Shown: piece after piece, positions 1-37,255 of the stretch
How the letters are laid out: each line of letters starts with the position of its first letter
How positions within the stretch are numbered: position 1 is the stretch's first letter
Assembly (NCBI RefSeq): GCF_015832195.1
Contig: NC_052032.1
Span: forward strand, 5,276,618-5,340,617
Length of the DNA: 64,000 nucleotides
Reading direction: 5' to 3'
Source of the DNA: Motacilla alba alba
Taxonomy: Eukaryota > Chordata > Aves > Passeriformes > Motacillidae
Notes under the pieces: generated by a model
Databases searched by the model: none
Told to the model about the DNA's origin: nothing
What the model saw: the letters and a program-made list of their open reading frames with translations, nothing else
Program-made: the position numbers and the translations under genes

Positions 1-26015
<26,015 letters not shown>

Positions 26016-29000
26016 ATGTGAAGAACAGGGTAGAGCTGCTGGACACAGGCCCCCTACCCAGTCTGCTGCCACATGGATGCCAACCTTTACCTCTCTTCAT
26101 GCAGCATTCCAGAAGGGATTTCTCCACACCCCTCCCCATATGTTTGCACTGCAGACCTACTCCGAGACCACTCCAGAACATGCACTTTCCCTGCATTGGC
26201 ATTGTCCTTCTCTGCTTCCTGGTCCTTCCAGTGCATGCCTTCCCCTGTTCCTGCTCAGACACAAGGTGTCTGTGGGGCTTATCCTTTTGGGCTAGTCCCG
26301 CAGGATGTTGCTCATCTGCATCCCTCATTCCACCCATTCACTTGCAGCAGGGGACTTCTCAGTTTCTGTCTCCCCAAAGCATTGGGTTATACCACTGTGA
26401 ACTCTTCAAACCACTGGGGGTGGGGGAAACCATTCTAACCAAACCCAGAGCTGCTTGTTGGGGACATGGTGACATGGCCACTTGCAGGATGCTTTATTCC
26501 ATTGACTCTGCAAGGGAACATCACCTCCCAAGGCAATGGTTTTACTGAACAAGGTATGCTGTGGTGTACGCTTCACCTTCCTATCCTCACATCCCCAAAC
26601 AACATCTTCTCATAGGAAATACTTCCCAAAAGTGCATTTCAGAAAACTCTACTGCAATCCAGCTGGGAGTTGGAAAACGGTTAAATGTGAGTGCTCGTCA
26701 CACCACTGACTGCAGCAGCCCTTCCACTGCTGGGCATGGAAGGGGGTGTTCATCAACTAGCATTAGCAGGAGCACTTTAGAGCTTATAGATTTTACCTGG
26801 AGGAGGCTTCTACTCACTATTCCAGGAGTATAATCCATGTTTGCTGGACTGATTCAGCAAATAGTCCTGTTGGAGCTTGGAATACAAAGCCTCTTTCTTT
26901 TTTTTTTTTTTTCCTTGTTTCATTGGCTCAGGAAGGGAACTGCCCTTCTTGGACTGTGAAAAGAATCTTGTCTGACAGCCCTTCCCTGGGCCAGAGCTGG
27001 ATGCAGTTGACTGCAGTGGTCTCTCTATTGAGGTGGTGATGTCAATTGCCTCTCTTGGCCTGGGCCAGTAAGGGATTTGATGTTGCTTGGCCTTTCTTGT
27101 CTTGTCAGCAGAGATCTGTGCTGGTTCCTTTTGGGGCTGGGGAGAAGCTACTGTCTCTGCCTTCAAGGGTAGAAGGGGTGTTTGCTGCTGCATTAGCCAC
27201 AGCAGCTCTTCTGACCTGCTCTGTGGTGAGTGAACTCTTCTGACAAGGCTTCAAACTGTTCTCTGGTTGATCTTTCAATTGCTCTTCTTTGGGTTTGGTT
27301 TCTGCAGTTGTTTGACACTTTTCCTTGCAGTGTGTGGCAGAGATGTCGATCCCTTTCAGCTCCAGCTTGGAGATTTCTCCTGGCAGCTGAATTGCCAGCG
27401 AGGATCTGGGCAGCCCCGGGCTGTGGGCCAGCAGCAGGCTGTGCTTGCAGCCCTCCCTGTACAGAGCCCCTCAGCTGATAAGCTATTTCTGTGTCGTGCC
27501 CATTCCTCTGTTGCCCAGTGTTCTGTGGTAGCACTCAGCAGCCGTGCCCTCGGAGCAGTTCCACTCTCCAGGAGCTGGCTCCCCTCTGGCACTTGTGTGT
27601 GTGTACAGGCACACACTCACTCTGTTCAGCAAGGAAAGACTTGTAACTGATCACGTTGTTCAAATTCTTAGTTATTGGAAAGCCTCTTTTAAAGGAGAAA
27701 AAAAAAAGCATTAACTGTGGTCTCTTTGGCCAGAATGCATGCAGATGAGCTGCTGGAAAAGGGAGTCTGGCAGAATGAGAAACAAGGAATGAAAGGGCCT
27801 TGATTTAGCTTTTTTTTTTTTACCCTTCTAGCTAAGGATGCTGCATGGGGAGGGTGCTCAGCAGTGTGGTAAAACTATACAGTTGCTTACTCTGTTTTGA
27901 TGGTTTCTCTCTTGGAGTCAAGAGGTTGCTTTCTGTGTTTGGACAGACCACATATAGGATATGCATCTTTTCCACCCTTTCCCTTCAAAGGGAATTAAAT
28001 TTGAATTAGGGTAAAAAGGGGATACAGACAACACCTTGGTTTGGTTTAATGTAGGAGAAAAGTGTTGGATCTTTTGAGACTGTTTAGAACAAAAGCTCTT
28101 TCACACTTGCTAGGTTTTTTTAATGGTGATCTCTTCTTCATTCAGCCTGGGTAGGTTTGGCACTCACTTGCAGGCTGCTGAGCATCCTGCCCTGTTCCTG
28201 GGGTGCCACGTGTCTGCAGGAAGGAGAGAACTGCTTGTCTCTCTCTCTCTGGGGCAGTGCCAGAGAGCCAGGCCTGGCCTGACCGTCTGCTCGGGTCAGG
28301 GGGAGGGCAGGAGGAGCTCGGACAGCAGGGACTGTTCTGCCTCTCTGTGGATGCCGTGCAGAGCCCAGGGTCTGGCTGCTCCCCAGGGCCAACAAAGCCC
28401 CTCAGGAAATCAGATCCAACCAGGACTTGAAAGGAGCAAGCATAAGCCAGGAAAGAGGCTAAAACCCAGCTCATTTTGCTGCTTTGCTTCTGTTCCCATG
28501 AGAAACAATGGCAGTCACTGTCAGAGCAGTTGGGATCCCAGGGCATTCTTCTGGCCTGTGTTGGCAAGAGTCGGCTGCTCCCAGGCGCTGGCAGCTCGGC
28601 ATGTCACGAAATCAGTGGGACAGAGGGAGGAATATCTTCCAGCAAAGCAAGAGGAGAAGCAGTTGAGCTTTTGAGAGCGCTGGTCTCTTCTTCCCTGGCT
28701 GACAGAGGCATTACCTGCTCCATCACATCTCTGTGGCCAACCTGGGCATGTCTTTGGCTTCTCTTCCAGTGGCTTGGCACATCACTGCTTGCATTTCTGA
28801 TAACTGTGTTTCATAGGGTATTTCTTCCTTGTCTCCACGTTAGTCCCTCCACAGAGTCTGGTCTTTGTGTGGCTTTTTAGCTCTCCTGCCCCTGGTTTTG
28901 AGTGAGTAAGTAGTCCTAGTCATCCAGCCTTGTGCAGCACAGCTGGGGGACCTGGAGGGAGGAAGGAGCAGTCTGTTCCTCTTTGTAGATCCTGTGCAGA

Positions 29001-31064
29001 GCTCCTGCTGTGCATCCAGCACAAGCAGTGCCCAGCAGTCCCTAGGCAGCCGTGGGCACCCGAGGTGGTGGCTGTGGGGTCACTGGTCCCACACACTCGC
29101 TGCTGCCTCGGGAAGCTGCCTCTCACGAGCACTTTTTTCCTTGTGGCATCGCTGCTGCCTGTTCTTGTTGAACTTTGAACATTTAAGTGAATCAGTTTCC
29201 AGACCCAAACCTCTGGCTAGTTTCCTTTGGGTTTTTCTTTTTTGTTGTGAAGTTTATGGAATTTTTTTTATACAAACCCAGCAGGCTGGTGTTTTTTTTG
29301 ACTGCATTATTGTTTCATTGATATTTTATTTCAGGGGGGGCTTAGGGGGAATGTTCTTCCCCACATTGTTCCCCTTCTCAGGGGATTCAGAGGTGGCTTA
29401 AACAAGTAAAAGGACCTTATTGGCAAGACTCTGCATCCCCTGGGTCTCTGATGCTGACGAGCAGGGCTGCTCATGCCTGGCTGGCCCTGGAGAGCAGAGC
29501 TGGCTCTCTGCTTCAGTCTTGGGATCAGGCAAAATGTGTGGGCTCTGCTCCTGGTTTCTAGACCTTTAGTTGGTGAAAGCACATTGCAAAGCGTTAGGAA
29601 ATTCAGTGTAACTTTTTTACTAACTTCTTTTCTTTTTTTAAAAAAGCAGTATAAAGCTGAGTGTCCAGAAGAATAGGCTTAGTCGTTACTTGGTGAAGGA
29701 GATGGATTTCAGTTGGAAATTGTGATGGGAAAAGGGAGGAGAAGGATGTTGCTCCCTCATCATCATCTTTTGTATGGTCAGCACTTTAAATGGGGGCCTC
29801 GTGCTGTTCTGACCCTCGGAGTGATGGGCAGCAGGCGTGTGATTTCTCCCTCCCTCATTGCCACATCACTTTGCCCCCTGCAGAAAGGTTAACAAGCCCT
29901 TTTAAACGTTTGCTTCAGTTTTTAGAGGGTTCCAAACCAGGTGGAGGCCTGAAGAAAATAGTATTTCATTCTCATCTGAATAGGAGGGGTTGACTTTTTA
30001 TTTATTTTGTCGTTGCTGTTTCTTTTTAAGCGGGCGGCGGTGCAGCTGGTCTCTGCACTGCTGCCAGGAACCTCTGGGAAAACCTCACTCCAGGTACGCT
30101 AGAGCACCACAGTTAAACCCCTCCTGGTGAGGGGCTCCCCGTCCCCTCCTCGCTGCCTTACCCGGGGGCTGCAGACCCCCCTCCACCCCTCCTTGCTGCC
30201 CTACCTGGTCTCTAGCTGAGTTCTTGCTCTGGTGACCGAGCCCTTTGAACAAGGCCGGTCCCTGGGGACAAGTTCCTACAAACTCTGCCTGGTCGCAGGT
30301 GTTTGTCCTTGAAAAGCCACTTCCTCAGTGCAGGGAGGGATTGATGAATGCAAAACTCCCCCCAGTTCCCTCCTGAGAGCTGTGTCCATCAGACCCTCCC
30401 CGCGCCCTCCGATCCCGCCGCCCGCCAAGCAGCAGGCGTGCAAACCTGGGACATGGAAAGGAATTGGGATGAAGCTGTGAGCGAGGGATGAGCCTGGTAA
30501 CTTGTCTCAAACACATGGAATAATGGTAGAGCCCATATTTTTGTGGGGGGAGGGAGGGGAAGGGGAGATCATGTTTTATTTTCTTGAAAGTGAATTGAGC
30601 TTGGTGACCTTCTGCCGAGGCGCACTCGATTTGTATCAGATTCTATAGAGAGATGGCTGATATTTTTGGAAAGGGAATGGGTCTATGCAAACTTCCAAAA
30701 TTGCTTGAAAGATAGTTTAACATTTTTTTACTTTGAAAATCTAAAGATAAATCTAACTTTTGTCTTAAAGCAGAAGTGCGTTTAGAAAGAGAAGCTACTT
30801 CCACTGCTCTATTTTGATGATGATTCTTGGAAAGTTTGGGCTGGAGGGAATGACTATTTTTCACCATTTCTATCTTGCTCCTCTAGTTTTTTTTGTTTCT
30901 TTTTCTAACGGAATGCTGTGCCGTCTTTGATTCAACAGATCGTGTTTGTATTTTCTGTATCTGGTTCCTAATGTAGAGAAATAACAAATATATGAGGAAA
31001 TCAGTATAATGTCAAATGTTGTTATGGTTTGGGGGAAAAATAAAGGTTTTTTTGGTACTTCACA
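26016..31064 (+). other. EEIG1: EEIG1 3' untranslated region (long)
   Basis: After the EEIG1 stop there is about 5 kb without a coding exon or a second promoter-like CpG island. It ends at a canonical poly(A) signal at 31039. A weaker ATTAAA at 27994-27999 could give a shorter transcript. An AU-rich stretch containing ATTTATTTA-like sequence lies near 29995. The terminal-exon extent is inferred from the absence of an earlier AATAAA, and the human gene also has a long 3'UTR. Confidence 0.6.
31039..31044 (+). terminator. EEIG1: Poly(A) signal AATAAA, probable EEIG1 3' end
   Basis: A canonical hexamer in an A-rich context, followed by a T-rich and GT-containing stretch (GGTTTTTTTGGT) suitable as a downstream element. 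It is the first AATAAA after the EEIG1 stop codon. Confidence 0.65.
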
Positions 31065-32058
31065 CTGATTCTTCTTGCTCTGCTTCTTGTTTTAAATGCT
31101 ATGGGGTGAGAGGGGAATGCTCAGGCCTAGAATAGTTTGGCTTTGCCTTCTCAGCTTGCTCTGGCAGCTGAGAGCAGAGACCCCTGCCAGCCCTTCCCTG
31201 GAGCTGGAGAAGGGCTGGAGAGGGCAGCTGGCAGCACAGCACCAGTCCTGTGGAAGCAGCAATCCTGGGACAAGGTGACACCTGCCTGAGTCGCCAGCAG
31301 TGTCCTGTGCTCTGTCCCATCTGTCCCAGCCTAGGCCCTGCCTAAACTGCCTCTTCTGCTGGGCCTAGCTCACCAGGCTCGCTGGGGGATGGGGCCCATA
31401 GCCCAGCAGGGCACAAGGAATAAGCATCTCTGGATCCTCAGGACTTGTGCTTGAGGAGCCCTCTGCCCACCAGAGGCTCACCACCCCCTTAATGGAGGGG
31501 TGAGCCAAATTCAGTGCCCAGATACTCATCACTGCTGGCTGACAGGCTGGAGGGAGCAGGAGCCCTGGCAGGAAGCAGCTTTCACCTTTTCCACCTTCCC
31601 CGAGCCTCGGCCACACAAAGGTCAGCACACCTGACCTTTGAGTCCCAAGCATGGTCTTCCCTTTTCCCTTTCAGGAAGGGGAGGCAGCTGATTCTATCAT
31701 TCTATCTTTTGTGTCTGTCCCTTGGCTGTTTGGTCTCGCTTGTTCCTTTCCTCCCGCTGCCCCCGGGTGTTTGGAGAACGGCTGGGGTGTGGGATGTCCG
31801 TGTCCAGGGGGCTGGAGCCGGTGTCAGGATCCATCAGCACCGCATGTCCCGGGCCCAGGCGGAGGATGCAACCAGAGTACCGCGTCCGCAGTGCAGGCAG
31901 CGGCCCCGGAGCGGCTGCGAGCGGCGACAGGGGGCTCAGGCCTGCGGGTGACACAGGCAAGGCAGGGAACCTCCATCAAGGGGTGGCGAGCGCTGCTCTC
32001 CCGCGTTCCCCCGCGCCGGCCCCGCACCCGGACCGTCCTCCTCTCCCGCCCCGAGCCC
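31065..32058. other. Intergenic region between EEIG1 and DPM2
   Basis: I see no gene. The sequence becomes steadily more GC-rich toward the DPM2 promoter. A short ATTCTATC-type duplication near 31690 is too weak to call as a repeat-element tail. Confidence 0.6.
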
Positions 32059-32169
32059 GGCCCGTTCCCGCCGCTCTCTCTGTCTGTCTGTCTGTCTCTC
32101 TCTCTCCCGTTCCTGCCTCTCTCTGTCTGTCTGTCTCTGTCTCTCTCTCTCTGTCTCTCTCTCTGTCTA

Positions 32170-32205
<36 letters not shown>

Positions 32206-32287
32206 CCCCGTTCCCGCCGCTCTCTGTCTGTCTGTCTGTCTGTCTCTGTCTCTCTCTCTGTCTCTCTCTCCCCCGTTCCCGCCGCTC

Positions 32288-32322
<35 letters not shown>

Positions 32323-32390
32323 TTCTCCCGTTCCCGCCGCTCTCTGTCTGTCTGTCTGTCTGTCTGTCTCTGTCTCTCTCTCTCTGTCTA

Positions 32391-32436
<46 letters not shown>

Positions 32437-32449
32437 GTTCCCGCCGCTC

Positions 32450-32481
<32 letters not shown>

Positions 32482-32496
32482 CCGTTCCCGCCGCTC

Positions 32497-32532
<36 letters not shown>

Positions 32533-32559
32533 CCGTTCCCGCCGCTCTCTCTCTGTCTA

Positions 32560-32593
<34 letters not shown>

Positions 32594-32610
32594 CCCCGTT
32601 CCCGCCGCTC

Positions 32611-32642
<32 letters not shown>

Positions 32643-32661
32643 CCGTTCCCGCCGCTCTCTC
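32059..32661. repeat. Compound TCTG/TC microsatellite in a higher-order array upstream of DPM2
   Basis: About 600 bp made of (TCTG)n and (TC)n blocks of variable length, separated by a recurring spacer CCCGTTCCCGCCGCTCTCTG. The spacer begins near 32061, 32106 (variant), 32207, 32272, 32325, 32434, 32481, 32532, 32595 and 32642, so there are ten copies. The repeat unit therefore carries its own microsatellite that varies in length between copies. It ends about 160 bp before the DPM2 ATG, next to the promoter. Long open frames across it on both strands are caused by the repetition and are not genes. Confidence 0.95.
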
Positions 32662-32689
32662 CGGGCATTTCGCGGCTCCGGGCGGTGAC

Positions 32690-32820
32690 GGATCTCGGGG
32701 CGGGGCCTCGCGCGCGCCCCGCCCGCTGATTGGCCGCTCCCGGGGCGGGGTTGGCGGACCGCTCGCTGATTGGCGGCCGCGCCGGAAAGGCGGGGCCGGC
32801 GGGGAGGAGGCCGGGGCGCC
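32690..32820 (+). promoter_or_regulatory. DPM2: DPM2 promoter: CpG island with two inverted CCAAT boxes and GC boxes
   Basis: There is no TATA box. Two CTGATTGGC elements (inverted CCAAT core ATTGG at 32729-32733 and 32769-32773) lie exactly 40 bp apart. GC boxes of the GGGGCGGGG type lie near 32697-32706 and at 32742-32750. This is a typical NF-Y/Sp1 housekeeping architecture. The start codon follows 48 bp after the second CCAAT box, so the 5'UTR must be short or transcription must start within this block. Confidence 0.7.
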
Positions 32821-34873
32821 ATGGTGAGTGCGGGCCCAGCCCGAGCGGGACGCGGCGGCGGGGGAGGGAGCGCCGGCCCCTGCGCGGCCCCTGCTCGGCC
32901 CGGTGGCACGGGGGGCTTGGGCTGAATCGCCGCCCGGAGCCCTCGCCAGGCTCCCGGACTGCCGCCTCTGCGGAGAGACTGGGCCCGGGCGCCGCCCGGG
33001 AGCGGCCCTTGGGCTGTGGGGCGAGACCGGGCTGAGGGAGCTTCCGGCGGCGCGGCCCGCCGCGCTCGGTGGATCGCCCCGCCGCGCTCGGTGGATCGCC
33101 CCGCCGCCCTGGGTGGATCGTCCCGCCGCGTGTCCCGTCCGCGCGGTGCCCCTGCCGCCGTTGTCCCGGCCCGGCCCCGCAGCGCGGTCGCGCAGCCAGC
33201 AGCAGGTGCGGCGTGGGGATCCCGCTCTGTCTCTCCTTTGCAGGCCACAGCGACGGACCAGCTGGTTGGGTTTGGCTTGGTCGCCTTCAGCCTCGTCCTC
33301 TTTGTTTACTACACCCTCTGGATCATCGTACTGGTACGGGGTTCCTCTGGCCAATATAATCCCAGTCACTCCATACTCGGGTGTTTCCCCGGCCTTTGTT
33401 CAGGTGATGATGGGGCTGTGTGCCCGAAGGACTCTTGACTTCTGGGTTAAAAATTTCGGGGCAGATCTTCCTCTGTGTGCTGGCACTGTCCTTGTCCCAT
33501 CTGGGTGTTCCTGGCCTTGCCGGGGCAAGACCAAACGTTGATCGTGGTGCCCACCTGCTGTTCCAAGCCAGCCTGGCCCCGCCAGGGCTGGATGAGCCAT
33601 TGGGAAGAGCTGAAGCCTGGCCCGATGGAGGTGTAGTCATCAATGTTCACATCCCCCAGATTCCTGGTTCTGGTGGGAGATGATACAGGGAAACATAAAA
33701 AGAGTCAAATCTTAACAAATCTGTTAGGGACGATAAGCCTGGTAGGGAGGATAAGAGTTTAGGGAAGGCAGGGCTCTGGGAAGGTGATTGTGAGGCTGCT
33801 CGTTTCTGGGGACACATCAGCTGAGGTCATTGGTGATTTTCTCCCCGGAAAGAAACTTCTCCCCACGCGCTTTCCAGGTGTGATAGGCCAGGTTCAGCCT
33901 TGGACTAAGGTCTGAACTCCCACCAGCTTCCCCTCCGACTCCAAGGGGTTTGAATTCCCCTCTTGCATCTGCTCGATCCATGTCTGTGCTCCCGGCATTC
34001 CCAGAGCTGTAGGAGCATTCTAATCCTCACAGTGCTCCCTAGTGTCCAGAGCCTTCCACTGGCCTCTGCACAGGGATCCTGCTGGGATAACCACGGAGCA
34101 TGGGGCCAGCTGCTCCCTTCTGCAGGGCAGAGAGACAGGGACAGGGATTTGCTGTGTTCTGCAGCAGCAGCTCTGCCCACCCCGAGCCCCCCGGGCTGTG
34201 GGACCCTGTGCCAGCCCCACAGGCACCGCTCACTGTCCACTGAACACCAAACCCTTCACTGCCCACCCACTCTTGGTCTCTGTGGCCGAGCCCCTGCAGG
34301 TCTGGGCACCCTTTTTTAGCCATCTCACGCCAGACATTTCCATGTTTCTCCCGAAACCCCGAGGCTGCACTCGAGGCTTGTGCCCACCTGCTGACACCCC
34401 TCTGTGTCCCTGCAGCCCTTCATCGACAGTGACCATGGGATCCACCAGTATTTCCTGCCTCGGGAGTATGCAGTTATCATCCCTGTGGCAGCCGGGCTGC
34501 TGCTCCTGCTATTTATAGGTGAGAGTTATTTCTGTGGTTCTAATTAGAAACTTCTAAATTAGGAAGAGAGAAGAAGGTTGCCTGGGGTTTAGCTAATGTG
34601 TGACACTCGCGGCACTCTCTGTGGTTACTGTTGCAGCTTAGCCTGGCACGGGGACTTGGGGCTGTGTTTGGTTGTGATTTTTGGCTGTTGGAGCTTCTGG
34701 ACAGGAGAATTTTCTTGCTCTCTCTGCTGAGATTCTGTTTCTCATTGCCAGGTGTTGTAGAAGTGCCTGGAATTAAAAGTTTCCTACCTGAATTGGCTCT
34801 CTCTCTCTCGGCAGGTATTTTTATAATGTTTGTCATGTGGAAGAGCAGAAAACATGCCAAGAAATCAGACTGA
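32821..34873 (+). CDS. DPM2: DPM2, dolichol-phosphate mannosyltransferase subunit 2
   Basis: Coding exons: 32821-32823 (ATG only), 33244-33333, 34416-34518, 34815-34873 (stop TGA). The product is 84 aa, the same length as human DPM2. It is the small ER-membrane subunit that binds and stabilises the catalytic DPM1 (through DPM3) and stimulates synthesis of dolichol-phosphate-mannose, the mannose donor for N-glycans, GPI anchors and O-mannosylation. Two hydrophobic helices are visible (about residues 10-31 and 49-74), separated by the conserved luminal loop [20 protein letters not shown]. The C-terminus ends KKSD, a KKxx-type dilysine ER-retrieval signal in form. The initiator methionine is alone in exon 1: the splice donor GTGAGT follows the ATG directly and exon 2 begins GCC ACA. 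Kozak context GCGCCATGG is strong. Confidence 0.95.
33061..33126. repeat. 22-bp tandem repeat, three copies, in DPM2 intron 1
   Basis: The unit CGCGCTCGGTGGATCGCCCC plus GC is repeated at 33061, 33083 and 33105. The third copy carries a few substitutions. It lies inside the promoter CpG island. Confidence 0.85.
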
Positions 34874-35665
34874 AGGCCCAGCTGAGGAGATGAGGAGGTG
34901 CCCACGCTGCAGCATCATAGCCAGGAAAAGACTTTTCCTGCAGCTCCAGGCAGACATCTCCAAGGTGCCCAGCACTGAGCTGCTCCCACGTTCCCTCCTG
35001 CAGAGACTAAACCTGTAGTTTACAATTCACTGACCAAAGAGAAGCAGGATTCATCCAAGGCTCATCAAGTGAGGGACCAGAGCCCCTGCTGAGGGACCTG
35101 CTCCCCAGCTGGGGCTGCCCTGCCCATTCCCTGGGCACTCCTTCCCTTCAGCTCTGGCTCGGCCCAGTAGTTTGTTCCTTCTGGGAATTTTATTTAAAAG
35201 TTTACCTACAGTTTGTGGGGTTTTTTTGATTCAAGTCTGAAAGGAGAGAAATGAGACTTTGGGCTTGGAAAGGACAGGTTTGCCTTCTCCATTTGCTTCT
35301 GGAAGGGCTGATCACAGTGCTGGGGGCTCTTGCCCTTCTAAAGAGGGACTCCCGTGAAGCTGGGCGTGCAGAGGGAGCAGGGACAGTGCTGCCCCGTGTC
35401 CCACCCAGCTGAGGGGGTGCTGAGGAGATGTCCTGGATCACAGGGAAGTGTTGGGGGTAGTTCCCATCACAGCTCTCAGTCCTGGCTGCATTCCTGCCCT
35501 GGACAAGGCTCCGTGTGCCAGCCAGGCTGGGGCTGAGCAGGCGGGTGTGGTGGCAGTGTCCTTCCCCGGGGGTTTCCTCTCCTGGCAGCAGCTGCTGCCC
35601 TGGCAGCTCCCCTGGACCACAGCAAGCAGCATCACCCTCAATAAAGGTCTGTAAGGTCTCACTCC
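34874..35665 (+). other. DPM2: DPM2 3' untranslated region
   Basis: About 0.8 kb of non-coding sequence runs from the DPM2 stop to the poly(A) signal at 35640. I see no other gene. A TTTAAA-rich spot near 35190 lacks a good hexamer. Confidence 0.6.
35640..35645 (+). terminator. DPM2: Poly(A) signal AATAAA, probable DPM2 3' end
   Basis: The first canonical hexamer after the DPM2 stop codon, followed by a GT-rich stretch (GGTCTGTAAGGTCT). Confidence 0.65.
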
Positions 35666-36589
35666 CTGTCCTCTGCCCGTGCCAAGGGGTGCCACAAGCC
35701 TGCCAGGGTGGGTTCAGTGCATGGCCCTGGCCCGGCATGGCATCCTGCTGAAAAGGTCCTGCTGGTGAGGTCGGGGAAGCACCAGAGACAGCCTGGCCAG
35801 AAATGCTGTTCTGCCATGCTTGGGGCTGCTGTACCCTGCCTGGGAGGGCAGATCTGGGGCACTCCAACCCTTCTTGCATGTACTGTGACCTTCCTGCCAG
35901 CAGCATGCCCCACAGTCTCCCATCCTGCCTGGGGGTGATGCTGGTGGCTTGGGACAGCCACAGCTGAGCCTGGCTGCAGGAGCCAGCAGAGGGTCCAGAG
36001 GTGAGGCTCTGGCTGGGGGTTTGTTTCCAGCTCTTGCAGAGGCTGCCAGGCCACGCTGAGCTGTGGAGCCCCTTGCTGCCCTTCCCTGCTGCTCACCTGC
36101 TGGCCGGGGCTCAGCCCATCCCACAAGGGTGGCTTTGGGCTGGGCAGAAGGAAGAAAAGAGTGGAAGAATTCGATGGTGACTGAGCAGCTGCCGGTGTGA
36201 CCCCCCCCTCCAGCCTCGCTTCCTGTGCAGGAGCTCAGTGCTGTCCCTGTCACTTCCTCTCCCTCTGGTCCCAGGCCTGTTCAGGACAGTGTGGGGGATT
36301 GATTTCAAGGTTACATCTCATGTTTCTTTGTCTCCAGTGGGAGAAATCCGATGCCCCCCAGGCCAGCAGGCAGCTCGCCCTGGGGACACTTCCCGTGGCT
36401 GCTCGTGGCTTGACCCTGGCAGTAGGGGCTGCAGGTGATGGGCGACCCCTGGGGCCATTGGATGGGGTCTGGGGTACCAGGATCTCACCTGCCCTGGTCC
36501 CACTCCTGAGCCATTCCGCATCCTCGTGGAGTCCCTGGGCTCATCTGGTGGTGCACGGAGGTGAGAGAGCACCGGGACAGGGAGGCTGC
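35666..36589. other. Intergenic region between DPM2 and ST6GALNAC4
   Basis: I recognise no exon here. In mammals PIP5KL1 sits in this interval. No lipid-kinase-like open frame is visible on either strand in these roughly 900 bp. Confidence 0.6.
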
Positions 36590-37255
36590 AGAGCCCCCGA
36601 GCGGGAGGGGAGCCCGAGAGGGCAGAGCAAGAGCGGGAACGAGCCGCGGGGTCGCTGCCGAGGCACAGGGCGGGGAGAGCGGCGGGGATCGGTATCGGGA
36701 CACACGAACCGGGTGCCGCGGTCGGTCCCGGTGCGCCGGGCACGGGTGGGCGCGGCCCCGGAGGAGCGGAGTCGCGGGGCGGGGCGGCCGGGGGCGGTCC
36801 CGGTGCCGGTTCCGGCTCTGCCCGCTCGGCTCCGCCCCGCCGCGGCCCGGCAGCTCCACTCCGGGCGGGATGCAGGACCCGCCGGGGGCTCCCGGCTCGG
36901 TGAGTGGGGCCGGCCCTAGGAAGCGGGGATGCCGCCGGGGAGACACCCCGGTCCCGAGCCCTGCCCGGCGGGGCGGCACTCGCGGAGGCACGGGGGGAAC
37001 TGCACACCGGGGGGGAACTGCACGCGTGGGACCCCGGGGAGTGGGAATGAGGGTGCGTGGGGGATCCCGGTAATGGCCTCGGGGGGTCCCGGCGCGAGGC
37101 TTGGAGGGGAACCCCGGGCCTTGGGGTCCGGGGCGATCCCGCTGGGCGACCCGAGCCCGGGTGCCGCCGCTGAGCCCGCTCCGCTTGCAGGGTGCGAGCC
37201 CCCACCCTCCCGGTGAGCCCCGGAGCCCGCCCGGGCATTCGCCAGCCCCCCGAGG
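36590..37255 (+). promoter_or_regulatory. ST6GALNAC4: ST6GALNAC4 CpG-island promoter and 5'UTR
   Basis: A very GC- and CpG-rich block without a TATA box. A plausible non-coding first exon ends at 36899 (CGGCTCG|GTGAGT). A second starts at 37191 after CCGCTTGCAG and runs into the start-codon exon that ends at 37267. The first-exon start is not determined. Splice sites are inferred from consensus only. Confidence 0.55.

Noticed and set aside
31688..31712. GATTCTATCATTCTATC, reminiscent of the octamer tail of avian CR1 LINEs
   Set aside because: Only two imperfect octamers and no recognisable CR1 3' region upstream.
31651..33369. Long open frames (up to 345 codons) on both strands across the region upstream of DPM2
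   Set aside because: They are made of translated TCTG/TC repeat (LSVCLSV or RQTDRQT runs) plus GC-rich DNA. No family resemblance, and they run through the DPM2 promoter and intron.
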